Source of the DNA: Ulvibacterium sp965228935
GTDB taxonomy: Bacteria > Bacteroidota > Bacteroidia > Flavobacteriales > Flavobacteriaceae
Length of the DNA: 64,000 nucleotides
Reading direction: 5' to 3'
Assembly: GCF_965228935.1 (NCBI RefSeq)
Contig: NZ_OZ245846.1
Coordinates: forward strand, 3,596,001-3,660,000
The notes under the pieces: generated by a model
Databases searched by the model: none
Told to the model about the DNA's origin: nothing
Seen by the model: the letters and a program-made list of their open reading frames with translations, nothing else
Position numbers and translations under genes: made by a program
Shown: positions 37,356 through 45,384 of the stretch, piece by piece
Numbering within the stretch: the first letter of the stretch is position 1
Layout: every line of letters starts with the position of its first letter

Positions 37356-38675
37356 TTAATATCTCCTGGAACTTCTGGATTGTGATCGAGTTCCGTTATT
37401 TCTTGTACTTCTAGAAGTAGCTTTATTTACCGTTTTTCTTGAGTTCCCACGTGAGGCAACGTTGCTGCTTCTATTTCTTGTCGGTGCCGCTTTTCGTACC
37501 GACCTATTTGTTGTTGCCCTTTGTGGACTTTTATAGGTCTTGGTACTACGCGTTACCGTTCGTTTGGTCACCTCATTCCTCTTGGGATTGCGTACCGTAG
37601 TAGAACGTTGTGTAACCGTTTTTTGTCTTGCGGGCCGGGCATCGGCCTTACGGATGTTACGGTTCTCTATTTTTCGAGTTCGATCTACCGCTGTCCTTCG
37701 CGTATTGTTGGAACGTATGGCAGCATCCCTGCGTACCGTTCTATTGTCGTTTCGCGAAACATTACCTCTTTGGGTGACCGAGCGATTTGTACGTGCCACG
37801 GTATTGTTTCTTCTAGTAACGTTCCTCTCTGTCCTAACGGCTTCCGCTCTTCGGGCATTGTTACGGGAAACATTACCTCTTTGCGTTACCGAACGATTGG
37901 TACGTGCTATATTGTTGTTCCTTCGGGCGACACCTCTGTCCCTACGAAGGGTTTCTGCTCTTCTAGCGTTATTCTGGCGTACGGCCACCCTTCTATCGTT
38001 TCTATAAATTCGGGCGCGCTCCCTGCGGACCTGGTTGAACCTGTGTTCTCTTCCAATTCTGGCAAAGGCCCTGCGCGTATTATATCGGTATGGTCTGTGC
38101 CAAGTATATCGGATAGGGGTATAAAACCTTCGATACGGTCTGTTGTACACTAAACAGAATCCCAAGGCGGGCCTTACAAAGAACCTATGGAAGGGCCTAA
38201 AGATATAACGTCTGTTATACACATTAATAAAACCGGTATGGTAGGCATATACTCCGTTATTGTAAAAAACGTTCATGCCGCCTAATCGGGATACAAACCC
38301 ATTACGATAGTTTATAAAAATGCCACCGATTTGTGCTACACGGCCAAAATGGTCGTAAAAAACGGGTACGTTTTCCACTTGTATCACCGCACCATAATCA
38401 TCATACTGAACAAAAGGATTATAATCGAATCCCGAGTTGAAAGTAAAATTGGTACGACCAATATTGACATTGGCGCCAAAATTGACTCGGTTGTCTATAT
38501 AAAAATCAAATTCGCCATCTGGATAAACCGAAAATGTAATACCGTCCTCTACAAAGATGAAGGAGTTATTGAATCGGTATGCACTGCTCATTGCAGTGTA
38601 ATTTTCCGGGCTTACAGCTTGGGTACCCATGGTTCCCAAGACTAGGGCTGTAAATAAGAGTACTAACTGTTTCAT
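37356..38675 (-). CDS. Exported Arg-rich repeat protein
   Basis: No family recognised. The 439 residues are a Sec signal peptide (about 1-20, ending T-Q-A), an aromatic-rich beta-like domain (about 30-185) with many Tyr/Phe/Asn and R-x-G-G turns, then a very basic, low-complexity C-terminal half (about 190-439) of Arg, Asn, Thr and Ser. This half contains a 37-residue tandem duplication (residues 236-272 and 273-309). The pI must be extreme. I start at 38675 because the upstream in-frame ATG at 38723 would read through a palindromic DNA repeat. A surface or matrix role binding acidic polymers is possible but unproven. Confidence 0.75.
   Translation of the reverse strand: MKQLVLLFTALVLGTMGTQAVSPENYTAMSSAYRFNNSFIFVEDGITFSVYPDGEFDFYIDNRVNFGANVNIGRTNFTFNSGFDYNPFVQYDDYGAVIQVENVPVFYDHFGRVAQIGGIFINYRNGFVSRLGGMNVFYNNGVYAYHTGFINVYNRRYIFRPFHRFFVRPALGFCLVYNRPYRRFYTPIRYTWHRPYRYNTRRAFARIGREHRFNQVRRERARIYRNDRRVAVRQNNARRAETLRRDRGVARRNNNIARTNRSVTQRGNVSRNNARRAEAVRTERNVTRRNNTVARTNRSVTQRGNVSRNDNRTVRRDAAIRSNNTRRTAVDRTRKIENRNIRKADARPARQKTVTQRSTTVRNPKRNEVTKRTVTRSTKTYKSPQRATTNRSVRKAAPTRNRSSNVASRGNSRKTVNKATSRSTRNNGTRSQSRSSRRY
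37749..37970 (-). repeat. Tandem 111-bp duplication in the Arg-rich gene
   Basis: Two in-frame 37-codon units (37860-37970 and 37749-37859) encode near-identical peptides. The last 18 residues, from R-R-N-N through A-R-T-N-R-S-V-T-Q-R-G-N-V-S-R-N, are almost the same in both, while the first part varies. This looks like a recent internal duplication. Confidence 0.85.
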
Positions 38676-39052
38676 GATATGCGATTTTAAACCTGTCTGT
38701 CGACAGGCAGGTTTTGGAGGCAACTATTTGCATTCCGATTATGGGAAATCAAACAGCGTGCCAAAATATCTCAAAAATATATAACTTCTTGTTTTTTAGA
38801 TACTTAAAACGAATCCTAACAAATTCATAAAATCTAACCGATAATTTTAAGTTTAGAGTCCAAGGACTGAGAGCGTGATTCCTTACATGTTGGAAATCAG
38901 TATCAATAAAGGGAATTTTTAAGGTTTGAAGAAGGGAAATATAGGGTATAGTTGGTGGTCAAGGGAATAGCGGAAATGCTTAATTCATTTCCAAAAAGGT
39001 AGTATTAAAAAGGCCAACTTTCACGATTCAAAAGACTTTTATAGCCCTTGAC
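38676..39052. other. Intergenic region, 377 bases
   Basis: Lies between the Arg-rich gene start and the uvrA stop, both on the minus strand, so it holds the promoter of the Arg-rich gene. It contains the palindrome at 38689-38714 and otherwise AT-rich sequence. No coding frame of note and no clear TAnnTTTG on the minus strand was found. Confidence 0.5.
38689..38714. repeat. Palindromic element upstream of the Arg-rich gene
   Basis: A 26-base inverted repeat with two 13-base arms and one mismatch, centred on TCGA with a CAGGCAGG-type outer arm. It lies 14-39 bases before the ATG. A near copy would translate to the P-A-C-R-Q-T-G peptide seen in many unrelated Bacteroidota gene calls, which suggests a dispersed repeat. 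The dispersed nature is inference, since only one copy is in this window. Confidence 0.6.
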
Positions 39053-41830
39053 CTATAATTTCTCCCTTAAATACCTTGCCGTATGGGACTTTTTGTTTTG
39101 TATTACCTCTTCCGGTGTCCCTTGGGCCATAAGATTGCCACCGTTTTCTCCGCCCTCCGGCCCAAGATCAATGATGTAATCGGCACATTTTATGAGTTCA
39201 ATATTATGTTCAATGACCACAATGGAATGGCCACGGCCCAATAGGGCATCAAAAGATTTCAACAGTTTTTTAATGTCATGGAAATGGAGTCCCGTGGTAG
39301 GCTCATCAAAAATGAACAAGGCCTTGTCCTTAGTAGTTCCCTTTACCAAAAAAGAGGCGAGTTTAATCCGTTGTGCCTCTCCACCGGAAAGCGTAGAGGA
39401 GGATTGTCCCAAGGTAACGTAGCCGAGACCCACATCCTGCAAAGGCCTTAATTTGGTAACGATCTTGTCTTGTTTTCCATGCTCAAAAAAACCGATGGCA
39501 TCGTCAATGGTCATATCCAGGACATCACTAATGGATGCGTCATTAAACTTTACCTCCAACACTTCTTTTTTGAACCGCTTACCGCCGCAGGCATCACACT
39601 CCAAATGTACATCGGCCATAAATTGCATTTCCACGGTAATCTCACCTTCGCCCTTACATTTCTCGCAGCGACCGCCGTCTACGTTAAAAGAAAAGTGCTT
39701 GGCCTGATATCCGCGAATCTTGCTTAATTTTTGTGAGGCGAACAGAGATCGTATATCGTCATACGCCTTAATGTAGGTAACCGGGTTTGAACGCGATGAA
39801 CGACCAATAGGATTCTGATCCACAAATTCCACATGCTTAATACTTTGGTATTTCCCATCTGCCGAAGTGTGCTGTCCCGCTTTTTCACCATAACCGCCTA
39901 CTTTCTTTAAGATAATGGGGTACAGCAGTTTTTTTACCAAGGTACTTTTGCCGCTTCCGGAGACACCGGTAACCACGGTAAGCATGTTTAAAGGAAAGGA
40001 AACATCAATGTTTTTAAGATTGTTCTCACGTGCTCCCTTGATGTCTATATGATTTTTTGAGGTCCTTCGCTCCTTGGGTATCGGTATCTCCTGCGAACCA
40101 TTCAAATAGCTGGCAGTGAGCGATTGCGATTTCAGTATTTCGTTTAAGGGACCATAGGCTACCACTTCACCGCCATGGGTTCCTGCTTCCGGACCAATAT
40201 CGATAACCTCATCGGCAGCCTTCATGATGTCCTCGTCATGTTCCACCACGATTACGGTGTTGCCCAAATCCCGCAACGATTTTAGTACTTCGATTAAGTT
40301 CTCCGTGTCCTTGGGATGCAGTCCAATGCTGGGTTCGTCCAAAATATACATAGAACCCACCAAACTACTTCCTAATGAAGTAGCAAGATTGATGCGCTGG
40401 CTTTCTCCCCCGGAAAGGGTATTCGATTTGCGATTAAGCGTTAGGTAACTTAAGCCTACCTTGTCCAAGAAACCCAGACGGGTGTTGATTTCCTTCAATA
40501 AGCGGGAAGCAATTTTTTGATCGTGTTCCGACAACTTCAATTCCTTAAAGAATACCACCAATTTTTTTATCGACAGTTCCACTAGGTCGGAAATCGATTT
40601 TCCATCCACTTTTACATAATCGGTCTCCTTTCGCAATCGTCTCCCTTTGCAGCTATTGCATTTGGTCTTACCGCGATAACGGGAAAGCATTACCCTGTTC
40701 TGGATCTTATAGCTTTTCTCCTCAAGCTTCTCAAAGAATTTGTCCAGTCCGGTAAAATGTTCATTCCCGTCCCAGACCAATTGCCTTTGCGCTTCGGATA
40801 ACTGAAACCAAGGTTTGTGTATCGGAAAATCGAATTTATAAGCCGTATTCACCAATTGGTCCCGATACCAACCCATGCTCTCTCCACGCCAGGGGAAAAT
40901 AGCGTTTTCATAAACGGACAAGGAAGTATTGGGAACCACCAAATCCTCATCTATCCCGATTACATCGCCATACCCTTCACATTTTGGACAGGCCCCGTAG
41001 GGGTTGTTAAAACTGAACAAGTGTACATTGGGTTCCAGGAACTGTATGCCATCCAATTCAAAGGAATTGCTGAACTTCACTTGTTTTCCCAAAGGGAGTT
41101 CCTCTATGATACATGTACCTTTACCCTCAAAAAATGCCGTATCCACGGCATTGGCCAATCGATTGTAGAAATCCTCATCGTCCTTCGTGATAATGCGATC
41201 CACCACCAAATCGAATTCGCGACCAATATCGTTTGGCGCGTTATCAATTCGTATAACCTCTCCCTGGTGTTTTATCCGGGCGTACCCTTGCTTGGAAAAA
41301 AGTTGAAGCGATTTTTTGGGATCTCTATCGGATTTAATTTGTATGGGCGCCAGCAGCAATAACTTTTCACCTTCGGGATACCCTTTTATATAGTGTATTA
41401 CATCCGTCACCGAATGTTTTTTCACCTGCCTTCCTGAAATTGGGGATATGGTCTTGCCGATACGGGCATAGAGCAGTTTTAGATAATCGTAAATTTCAGT
41501 GGTGGTGCCAACGGTGGAACGGGGATTGGTAGAGTTTACCTTTTGTTCTATGGCAATGGCCGGGGCTATCCCTTTAATATAATCCACTTTGGGCTTGTCC
41601 AATTTTCCCAAAAACTGGCGCGCATAGGAAGAAAGACTTTCCACATATCTTCGCTGCCCCTCCGCATAAAGTGTATCAAAGGCCAAACTGGACTTCCCGG
41701 AACCCGAGAGGCCGGTAATCACTACCAACTTGTTTCTGGGGATTACTACGTCTATATTCTTCAGATTGTGCAACTTGGCACCTTTGATAATGATGTTTTC
41801 CTTAGGGTTTTTATCTAAAAGAGTAGCCAT
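39053..41830 (-). CDS. uvrA: UvrABC excision repair protein UvrA
   Basis: DNA damage-recognition ATPase, 925 residues from the ATG at 41830 (the upstream ATG at 41920 adds 30 non-conserved residues). First ABC: Walker A GLSGSGKSS at 40-48. Signature LSGGESQRINLA and Walker B YILDEPSIGLHP belong to the first half. Second ABC: GVSGSGKSTL and LSGGEAQRIKLA. Zinc-finger cysteines appear as CPKC, CNSC-type and CEKCKGEGEI with CDACGG. The length is usual, so no deletion. It acts with UvrB and UvrC, not seen here. Confidence 0.95.
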   Translation of the reverse strand: MATLLDKNPKENIIIKGAKLHNLKNIDVVIPRNKLVVITGLSGSGKSSLAFDTLYAEGQRRYVESLSSYARQFLGKLDKPKVDYIKGIAPAIAIEQKVNSTNPRSTVGTTTEIYDYLKLLYARIGKTISPISGRQVKKHSVTDVIHYIKGYPEGEKLLLLAPIQIKSDRDPKKSLQLFSKQGYARIKHQGEVIRIDNAPNDIGREFDLVVDRIITKDDEDFYNRLANAVDTAFFEGKGTCIIEELPLGKQVKFSNSFELDGIQFLEPNVHLFSFNNPYGACPKCEGYGDVIGIDEDLVVPNTSLSVYENAIFPWRGESMGWYRDQLVNTAYKFDFPIHKPWFQLSEAQRQLVWDGNEHFTGLDKFFEKLEEKSYKIQNRVMLSRYRGKTKCNSCKGRRLRKETDYVKVDGKSISDLVELSIKKLVVFFKELKLSEHDQKIASRLLKEINTRLGFLDKVGLSYLTLNRKSNTLSGGESQRINLATSLGSSLVGSMYILDEPSIGLHPKDTENLIEVLKSLRDLGNTVIVVEHDEDIMKAADEVIDIGPEAGTHGGEVVAYGPLNEILKSQSLTASYLNGSQEIPIPKERRTSKNHIDIKGARENNLKNIDVSFPLNMLTVVTGVSGSGKSTLVKKLLYPIILKKVGGYGEKAGQHTSADGKYQSIKHVEFVDQNPIGRSSRSNPVTYIKAYDDIRSLFASQKLSKIRGYQAKHFSFNVDGGRCEKCKGEGEITVEMQFMADVHLECDACGGKRFKKEVLEVKFNDASISDVLDMTIDDAIGFFEHGKQDKIVTKLRPLQDVGLGYVTLGQSSSTLSGGEAQRIKLASFLVKGTTKDKALFIFDEPTTGLHFHDIKKLLKSFDALLGRGHSIVVIEHNIELIKCADYIIDLGPEGGENGGNLMAQGTPEEVIQNKKSHTARYLREKL

Positions 41831-41948
41831 ATGTAGTTTTAGGGCCATAAAGATAAGACATGCATTTTTCAATCCCCAATATTGTGTAGGTTGCATCAAA
41901 AATTGTAGGGATGACCACACATTTTTTTTTCAGTCACTTAATTTTTTC

Positions 41949-41956
41949 TATATTTG
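41949..41956 (+). promoter_or_regulatory. -7 box upstream of the first sigma factor
   Basis: TATATTTG matches TAnnTTTG. It lies 121 bases before the ATG of the first sigma gene, so the leader would be long. Only a T-rich stretch occupies the -33 position. Confidence 0.4.
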
Positions 41957-42076
41957 AACTCAACAAAATGTTAAAACGCCTATAGTAACAACACTACTTT
42001 TTTAGAATTAGAGCAATAACCCACAAGGCCTTTTCCCCAAAGAGGTCGCTAATTTTAACTAATAAAAGTAGTCGTT

Positions 42077-42658
42077 ATGGAACATCAAGTTGAAGACTCC
42101 CTACTCATTAAAAGATACATCGACGGAGACGAAAGGGCACTCGCCACGTTAATTGACCGTCACAACCAACGCATCAGTAGTTTTATATACTCCAAGGTAA
42201 ACGATCGGGAAGTAACCGAGGACATTTTTCAGGATACCTTTATGAAGGTGATCAGAACCTTTAAAAGAGGCACCTATAGTGAGGAGGGTAAATTTCTACC
42301 CTGGGTAATGCGTATATCCCATAATCTCATTATAGACCATTTTAGAAAGAATAGAAGGTTGCCCATGTTCGAAGGGGCCGATAGCTTTAACATTTTCGCG
42401 GTAATCGGTGACGAAAAGTTAAACATCGAAAGACAGATTATAAAAGATCAGATAGATAGTGATCTTACCTTGCTCATAGAGGAGCTCCCCAATGAGCAGA
42501 AAGAGGTATTGCTGATGCGTATCTATAAGGATATGAGTTTTAAGGAGATATCAGAAAATACCGGTGTCAGCATCAATACCGCTTTGGGCCGTATGCGTTA
42601 TGCACTTATCAACCTTAGAAAGCTAATAGACCAGAATAACATTGTTTTAACGAATTAA
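42077..42658 (+). CDS. ECF-type RNA polymerase sigma factor, copy 1
   Basis: A 193-residue sigma factor with only regions 2 and 4. Region 2 (about 15-95) holds DIFQDTFMKVIRTFKRG, binding core polymerase and the -10 element. Region 4 (about 130-185) is a helix-turn-helix starting KEISENTGVSINTALGRMRYAL. No anti-sigma domain or transmembrane protein is adjacent. Instead a 47-residue open frame follows 72 bases later. The second copy 580 bases downstream is nearly identical in regions 2 and 4, so this is a local duplication. ECF sigma factors usually answer envelope or stress signals. Confidence 0.9.
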   Translation: MEHQVEDSLLIKRYIDGDERALATLIDRHNQRISSFIYSKVNDREVTEDIFQDTFMKVIRTFKRGTYSEEGKFLPWVMRISHNLIIDHFRKNRRLPMFEGADSFNIFAVIGDEKLNIERQIIKDQIDSDLTLLIEELPNEQKEVLLMRIYKDMSFKEISENTGVSINTALGRMRYALINLRKLIDQNNIVLTN

Positions 42659-42730
42659 TAGGCCGTAGGTCGAGCGTATTGACTATATTTAGTACCGTTT
42701 CGTTCTCTATTGAAACAAACGGAAAATAAC

Positions 42731-42874
42731 ATGGAAAAACTTTACGCAAAAAACCGAAACAGGTGTAAACTTGTTAAAGCCAAACCTGAAACAGTGGAAT
42801 TTCTACTGAATTATTCTAAATCGTTAAAGATTACAAAGGCAAAAGGAATAGAGTTTGAAAGTAATATGAACTAA
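42731..42874 (+). CDS. Microprotein paired with sigma copy 1
   Basis: A 47-residue open frame, ATG to TAA. The second copy after the other sigma factor (43888-44028) is clearly homologous: both begin MEK(L/I)Y(A/S)K, share TV(E/K)FLL(N/D)YSK(S/A)L, and end with K-x-K-x-(I/L)-x-F-E-x-x-x-N. Conservation at protein level between diverged DNA copies argues that it is coding. It is predicted soluble and basic with one helix. A terminator follows it, so sigma and microprotein form a unit. Function unknown; a sigma-associated regulator is possible. Confidence 0.7.
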   Translation: MEKLYAKNRNRCKLVKAKPETVEFLLNYSKSLKITKAKGIEFESNMN

Positions 42875-43237
42875 GAAAAATAAACAAGAATTTAAAACCC
42901 TCAAGGTATCTCTTGCCTTGAGGGTTTTTCTTTTGATATCGTTCGTAAACTGCCTACCACCCGTATTATCCCTACAAAAAACTTATACCACCCTTACCGG
43001 TATGTTTTGTTCCTGCAACTGTTAATATTTGGTTTTATTGTGGCCAAAACCAAAAAAATGCGATTTCACATCAAAAAGAGAGTGTTTGACAACATAGTTT
43101 TTTCCGCTCTGACCGATTTATCTAGTTTTAGGTCATAATTAAAAAACAAGAGTCGAACAACACTCAAAATAATTAATCTAACAACTTAAAAGCTTACCGC
43201 TCGGAAGCCCCTAATCTTGACCAAAAAAGCAATCTTT
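42875..43237. other. Intergenic region between the two sigma units
   Basis: 363 bases holding the terminator (42895-42935) and then the leader of sigma copy 2. I found no convincing promoter box or open frame. A GTTTGACAAC stretch at about 43084-43093 is noted only because it is near the expected promoter distance; it is not a Bacteroidota consensus match. Confidence 0.5.
42895..42935 (+). terminator. Rho-independent terminator of sigma unit 1
   Basis: A perfect 12-bp stem (42895-42906 with 42916-42927), a 9-base loop, then T-rich sequence to 42935. It ends the first sigma-microprotein unit, 20 bases after the microprotein stop. Confidence 0.9.
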
Positions 43238-43822
43238 ATGGAACTACAAATAGAAGATTCAGTATTAGTAAGAGACTACATTAGCGGAGATGAAAAATCT
43301 CTGGAAATATTGATCAATCGTCACAACCAACGAGTTACCAGTTTTATTTACTCCAAAGTACTGGATCGTGATATTACCGAAGATATCTTTCAGGATACCT
43401 TTATCAAAGTAATCAAGACCCTGAAAAAAGGAACGTATAGCGAAGAGGGCAAATTTTTGCCCTGGGTAATGCGTATAGCCCACAACCTTATTATTGACCA
43501 CTTTAGGAAGAACAAAAGAATGCCCATGTTCGAGGGAAGTGATGACTTCAACATCTTTTCAGTAATCGGGGACAGTAAACTCAATGCCGAAAAGCAAATT
43601 ATACAGGATCAAATTACCTCGGATCTAAGACATCTAATAGAGGAATTACCGGATGATCAAAAAGAAGTTTTGATCATGCGTATCTACAAGGATATGAGCT
43701 TTAAGGAAATATCCGAAAACACGGGAGTAAGTATCAATACAGCATTGGGAAGAATGCGCTATGCCTTAATAAACCTTCGAAAAATCATCGATAGGCACAA
43801 CATTGTTTTAACAAATCAATAG
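43238..43822 (+). CDS. ECF-type RNA polymerase sigma factor, copy 2
   Basis: A 194-residue paralogue of the factor at 42077. Region 2 reads DIFQDTFIKVIKTLKKG and region 4 KEISENTGVSINTALGRMRYAL, matching copy 1 almost exactly, and the C-terminus ends with IVLTN in both. An upstream TTG at 43217 adds seven residues, but the ATG at 43238 aligns with copy 1. The pair with the downstream microprotein (43888-44028) makes a second unit of the same design. Confidence 0.9.
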   Translation: MELQIEDSVLVRDYISGDEKSLEILINRHNQRVTSFIYSKVLDRDITEDIFQDTFIKVIKTLKKGTYSEEGKFLPWVMRIAHNLIIDHFRKNKRMPMFEGSDDFNIFSVIGDSKLNAEKQIIQDQITSDLRHLIEELPDDQKEVLIMRIYKDMSFKEISENTGVSINTALGRMRYALINLRKIIDRHNIVLTNQ

Positions 43823-43887
43823 ACTTAGGACCGTATAAACAATATTTCCATTTTAGTTGCGTTATTTATGATAACAATACATCTAAT

Positions 43888-44028
43888 ATGGAAAAAATCT
43901 ACTCTAAAAAGGAAAAGGACTATCGCATTAAGGCTTGTGCAGGAACGGTAAAGTTTTTACTAGATTATTCCAAGGCCTTACATGTAGTAAAACACAAGGA
44001 ACTGACGTTCGAAAACATTCTAAACTAG
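43888..44028 (+). CDS. Microprotein paired with sigma copy 2
   Basis: A 46-residue open frame, ATG to TAG, 65 bases after the sigma stop. It is homologous to the 47-residue protein at 42731, with conserved MEK(L/I)Y, TVKFLLDYSKAL and a C-terminal F-E-x-x-x-N. No signal peptide or transmembrane helix. The terminator at 44035 begins six bases after the stop. Finding the same companion in both units strengthens the case that it is a real partner of these sigma factors. Confidence 0.7.
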   Translation: MEKIYSKKEKDYRIKACAGTVKFLLDYSKALHVVKHKELTFENILN

Positions 44029-44034
44029 ATAAAG

Positions 44035-44057
44035 GCCTGCTACTTGCGGGCTTTTTT
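44035..44057. terminator. Terminator between sigma unit 2 and nth
   Basis: Six-pair stem with one G-T pair (44035-44040 with 44046-44051), a 5-base loop and a run of six T. It overlaps the 3' end of the converging nth gene. Confidence 0.7.
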
Positions 44058-44705
44058 AGTTTTCTGGTATTCTTCCAAGACCTTTTTTCGTCCAATTGTT
44101 CTGGTAATGATGTCCTTCTCCAAATCCCAGCCCCGAGCGGGGGAATAGTCACGGCCATACCAGATAATCTGCAAGTGCAAATTGTTCCATAATTCCTTGG
44201 GAAACAATCTTTTAGCATCCCTTTCTGTTTGAACTACGTTTTTACCATTGGAAAATCCCCATCGGTACATGAGTCTATGAATATGCGTGTCAACAGGAAA
44301 AGCAGGTATTCCAAAAGCTTGGGAAACTACTACGCTTGCTGTTTTATGTCCCACTGAGGGAAGCTCTTCCAAAAGGTCGATATCTTTTGGAACCTGTCCC
44401 TGGTATTTGTCGATTAAAATTTGGGAAAGTCCATGGATTCCCTTGGATTTCATAGGTGAAAGCCCTACAGGCTTTATGATTTCTCGGATTTCATCAACGG
44501 TCAGTTTTACCATGTCGTAAGGATTATCGGCCCTTTCGAACAACAAAGGTGTAATTTGGTTTACCCGCACATCCGTACTTTGTGCCGACAACAAAACTGC
44601 TATCAATAGGGTATAGGGATCTTTATGCTCCAAGGGAACTGGTATCGTTGGATATAGTTTGTTGAGAGTGCTAATAGTAAAATTTACTTTTTCCGTTTTC
44701 GTCAT
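44040..44705 (-). CDS. nth: Endonuclease III lacking the Fe-S cysteines
   Basis: Base-excision DNA glycosylase/AP lyase, 221 residues. It has the helix-hairpin-helix LPSVGHKTASVV with catalytic Lys121, and FPVDTHIHRL with catalytic Asp139. E. coli Nth ends with four cysteines that bind a [4Fe-4S] cluster; here that region reads YGRDYSPARGWDLEKDIITR with no cysteine, so no cluster can form. The core fold and both catalytic residues remain, so activity is likely kept. The basic C-terminus is extended with Lys and Arg. A -7 box of the divergent bcp gene lies just upstream. Confidence 0.88.
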   Translation of the reverse strand: MTKTEKVNFTISTLNKLYPTIPVPLEHKDPYTLLIAVLLSAQSTDVRVNQITPLLFERADNPYDMVKLTVDEIREIIKPVGLSPMKSKGIHGLSQILIDKYQGQVPKDIDLLEELPSVGHKTASVVVSQAFGIPAFPVDTHIHRLMYRWGFSNGKNVVQTERDAKRLFPKELWNNLHLQIIWYGRDYSPARGWDLEKDIITRTIGRKKVLEEYQKTKKARK

Positions 44706-44713
44706 TTTTTGTT

Positions 44714-44721
44714 TAACTTTG
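44714..44721 (+). promoter_or_regulatory. -7 box of bcp
   Basis: TAACTTTG matches TAnnTTTG and lies 38 bases before the bcp ATG at 44759. No clear TTTG at 19-21 bases. The upstream in-frame ATG at 44723 would start just two bases from the box, which supports the 44759 start. Confidence 0.5.
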
Positions 44722-44758
44722 TTTGAAAATATTTAAACATAAACACATAATTAATTCA

Positions 44759-45214
44759 ATGAACACATTACGATTAGGAGACCAAGTTCCCTCATTCAGC
44801 GCTAAGGATCAAGATGGCAATACTATTAATTTATCCGATTACAAGGGAAAAAAATTGATCGTTTTTTTCTATCCCCGGGCCAACACTCCGGGCTGTACCG
44901 CCGAAGCCTGCAATTTAAGGGATAACTATGCAGAGCTACAGGCCCAAGGGTACGAACTACTGGGGGTAAGCGAGGACTCACAAAGGAAACAATCCAATTT
45001 TAGGAAAAAGTTTGATTTCCCTTTTCCCTTATTGGCGGATGAGGATCATACTGTAATCGACGCCTTTGGGGTCTGGGGCCCTAAAAAGTTCATGGGTCGC
45101 GAATTCGATGGCATACATCGCAAAACCTTTGTTATCAATGAGGAAGGTAACATCTCCAAGGTCATTGACAAAGTAAATACCAAAGATCACGCCGCCCAGT
45201 TGCTAGACGGTTGA
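44759..45214 (+). CDS. bcp: Bcp/PrxQ-type peroxiredoxin
   Basis: Thiol peroxidase that reduces hydroperoxides, 151 residues. PxxxTxxC is visible as PRANTPGC: peroxidatic Cys46, with resolving Cys51 five residues later in GCTAEACNLRD, the PrxQ arrangement. The downstream K-R-x-T-F-V-I segment is present as HRKTFVINEEG. Reduced by thioredoxin, not seen nearby. The ATG at 44759 gives the normal N-terminus for the family. A clear terminator follows. Confidence 0.92.
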   Translation: MNTLRLGDQVPSFSAKDQDGNTINLSDYKGKKLIVFFYPRANTPGCTAEACNLRDNYAELQAQGYELLGVSEDSQRKQSNFRKKFDFPFPLLADEDHTVIDAFGVWGPKKFMGREFDGIHRKTFVINEEGNISKVIDKVNTKDHAAQLLDG

Positions 45215-45228
45215 TCTTCCCAAATTTT

Positions 45229-45255
45229 AAAGCCCTTGATAAAGGGCTTTTTTTA
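45229..45255 (+). terminator. Rho-independent terminator of bcp
   Basis: Perfect 9-bp stem (45229-45237 with 45242-45250), a GATA loop and an uninterrupted T-run to about 45254. It starts 15 bases after the bcp stop. Confidence 0.9.
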
Positions 45256-45384
45256 TTGTTCCTATAAGGCGTAAACGTCTGAAATATTAACCTAAAAAAC
45301 ATGTTATTTAGTTTTCTGGTTTAGGTTTTTCCTTTACTTTTCCGGTTACAATCTTTTTGCCCTAAGCAAATTAATGTGCCAGTT

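Noticed and set aside
37521..38153. Long plus-strand open frame opposite the Arg-rich gene
   Set aside because: It mirrors a minus-strand gene with clear signal peptide and repeat; high GC-rich Arg codons make the opposite strand look open.
38676..38723. N-terminal extension of the Arg-rich protein starting at 38723
   Set aside because: It would read the palindromic repeat as protein and place a polar segment before the signal peptide.
43084..43093. Sigma-70-like -35 box upstream of the second sigma gene
   Set aside because: Bacteroidota promoters use TTTG/TAnnTTTG, and no matching -7 box lies at the right distance.
42077..43822. Sigma duplication as an assembly artefact
   Set aside because: The two copies differ at many codons and have different flanks and different terminators, so they are true paralogues.
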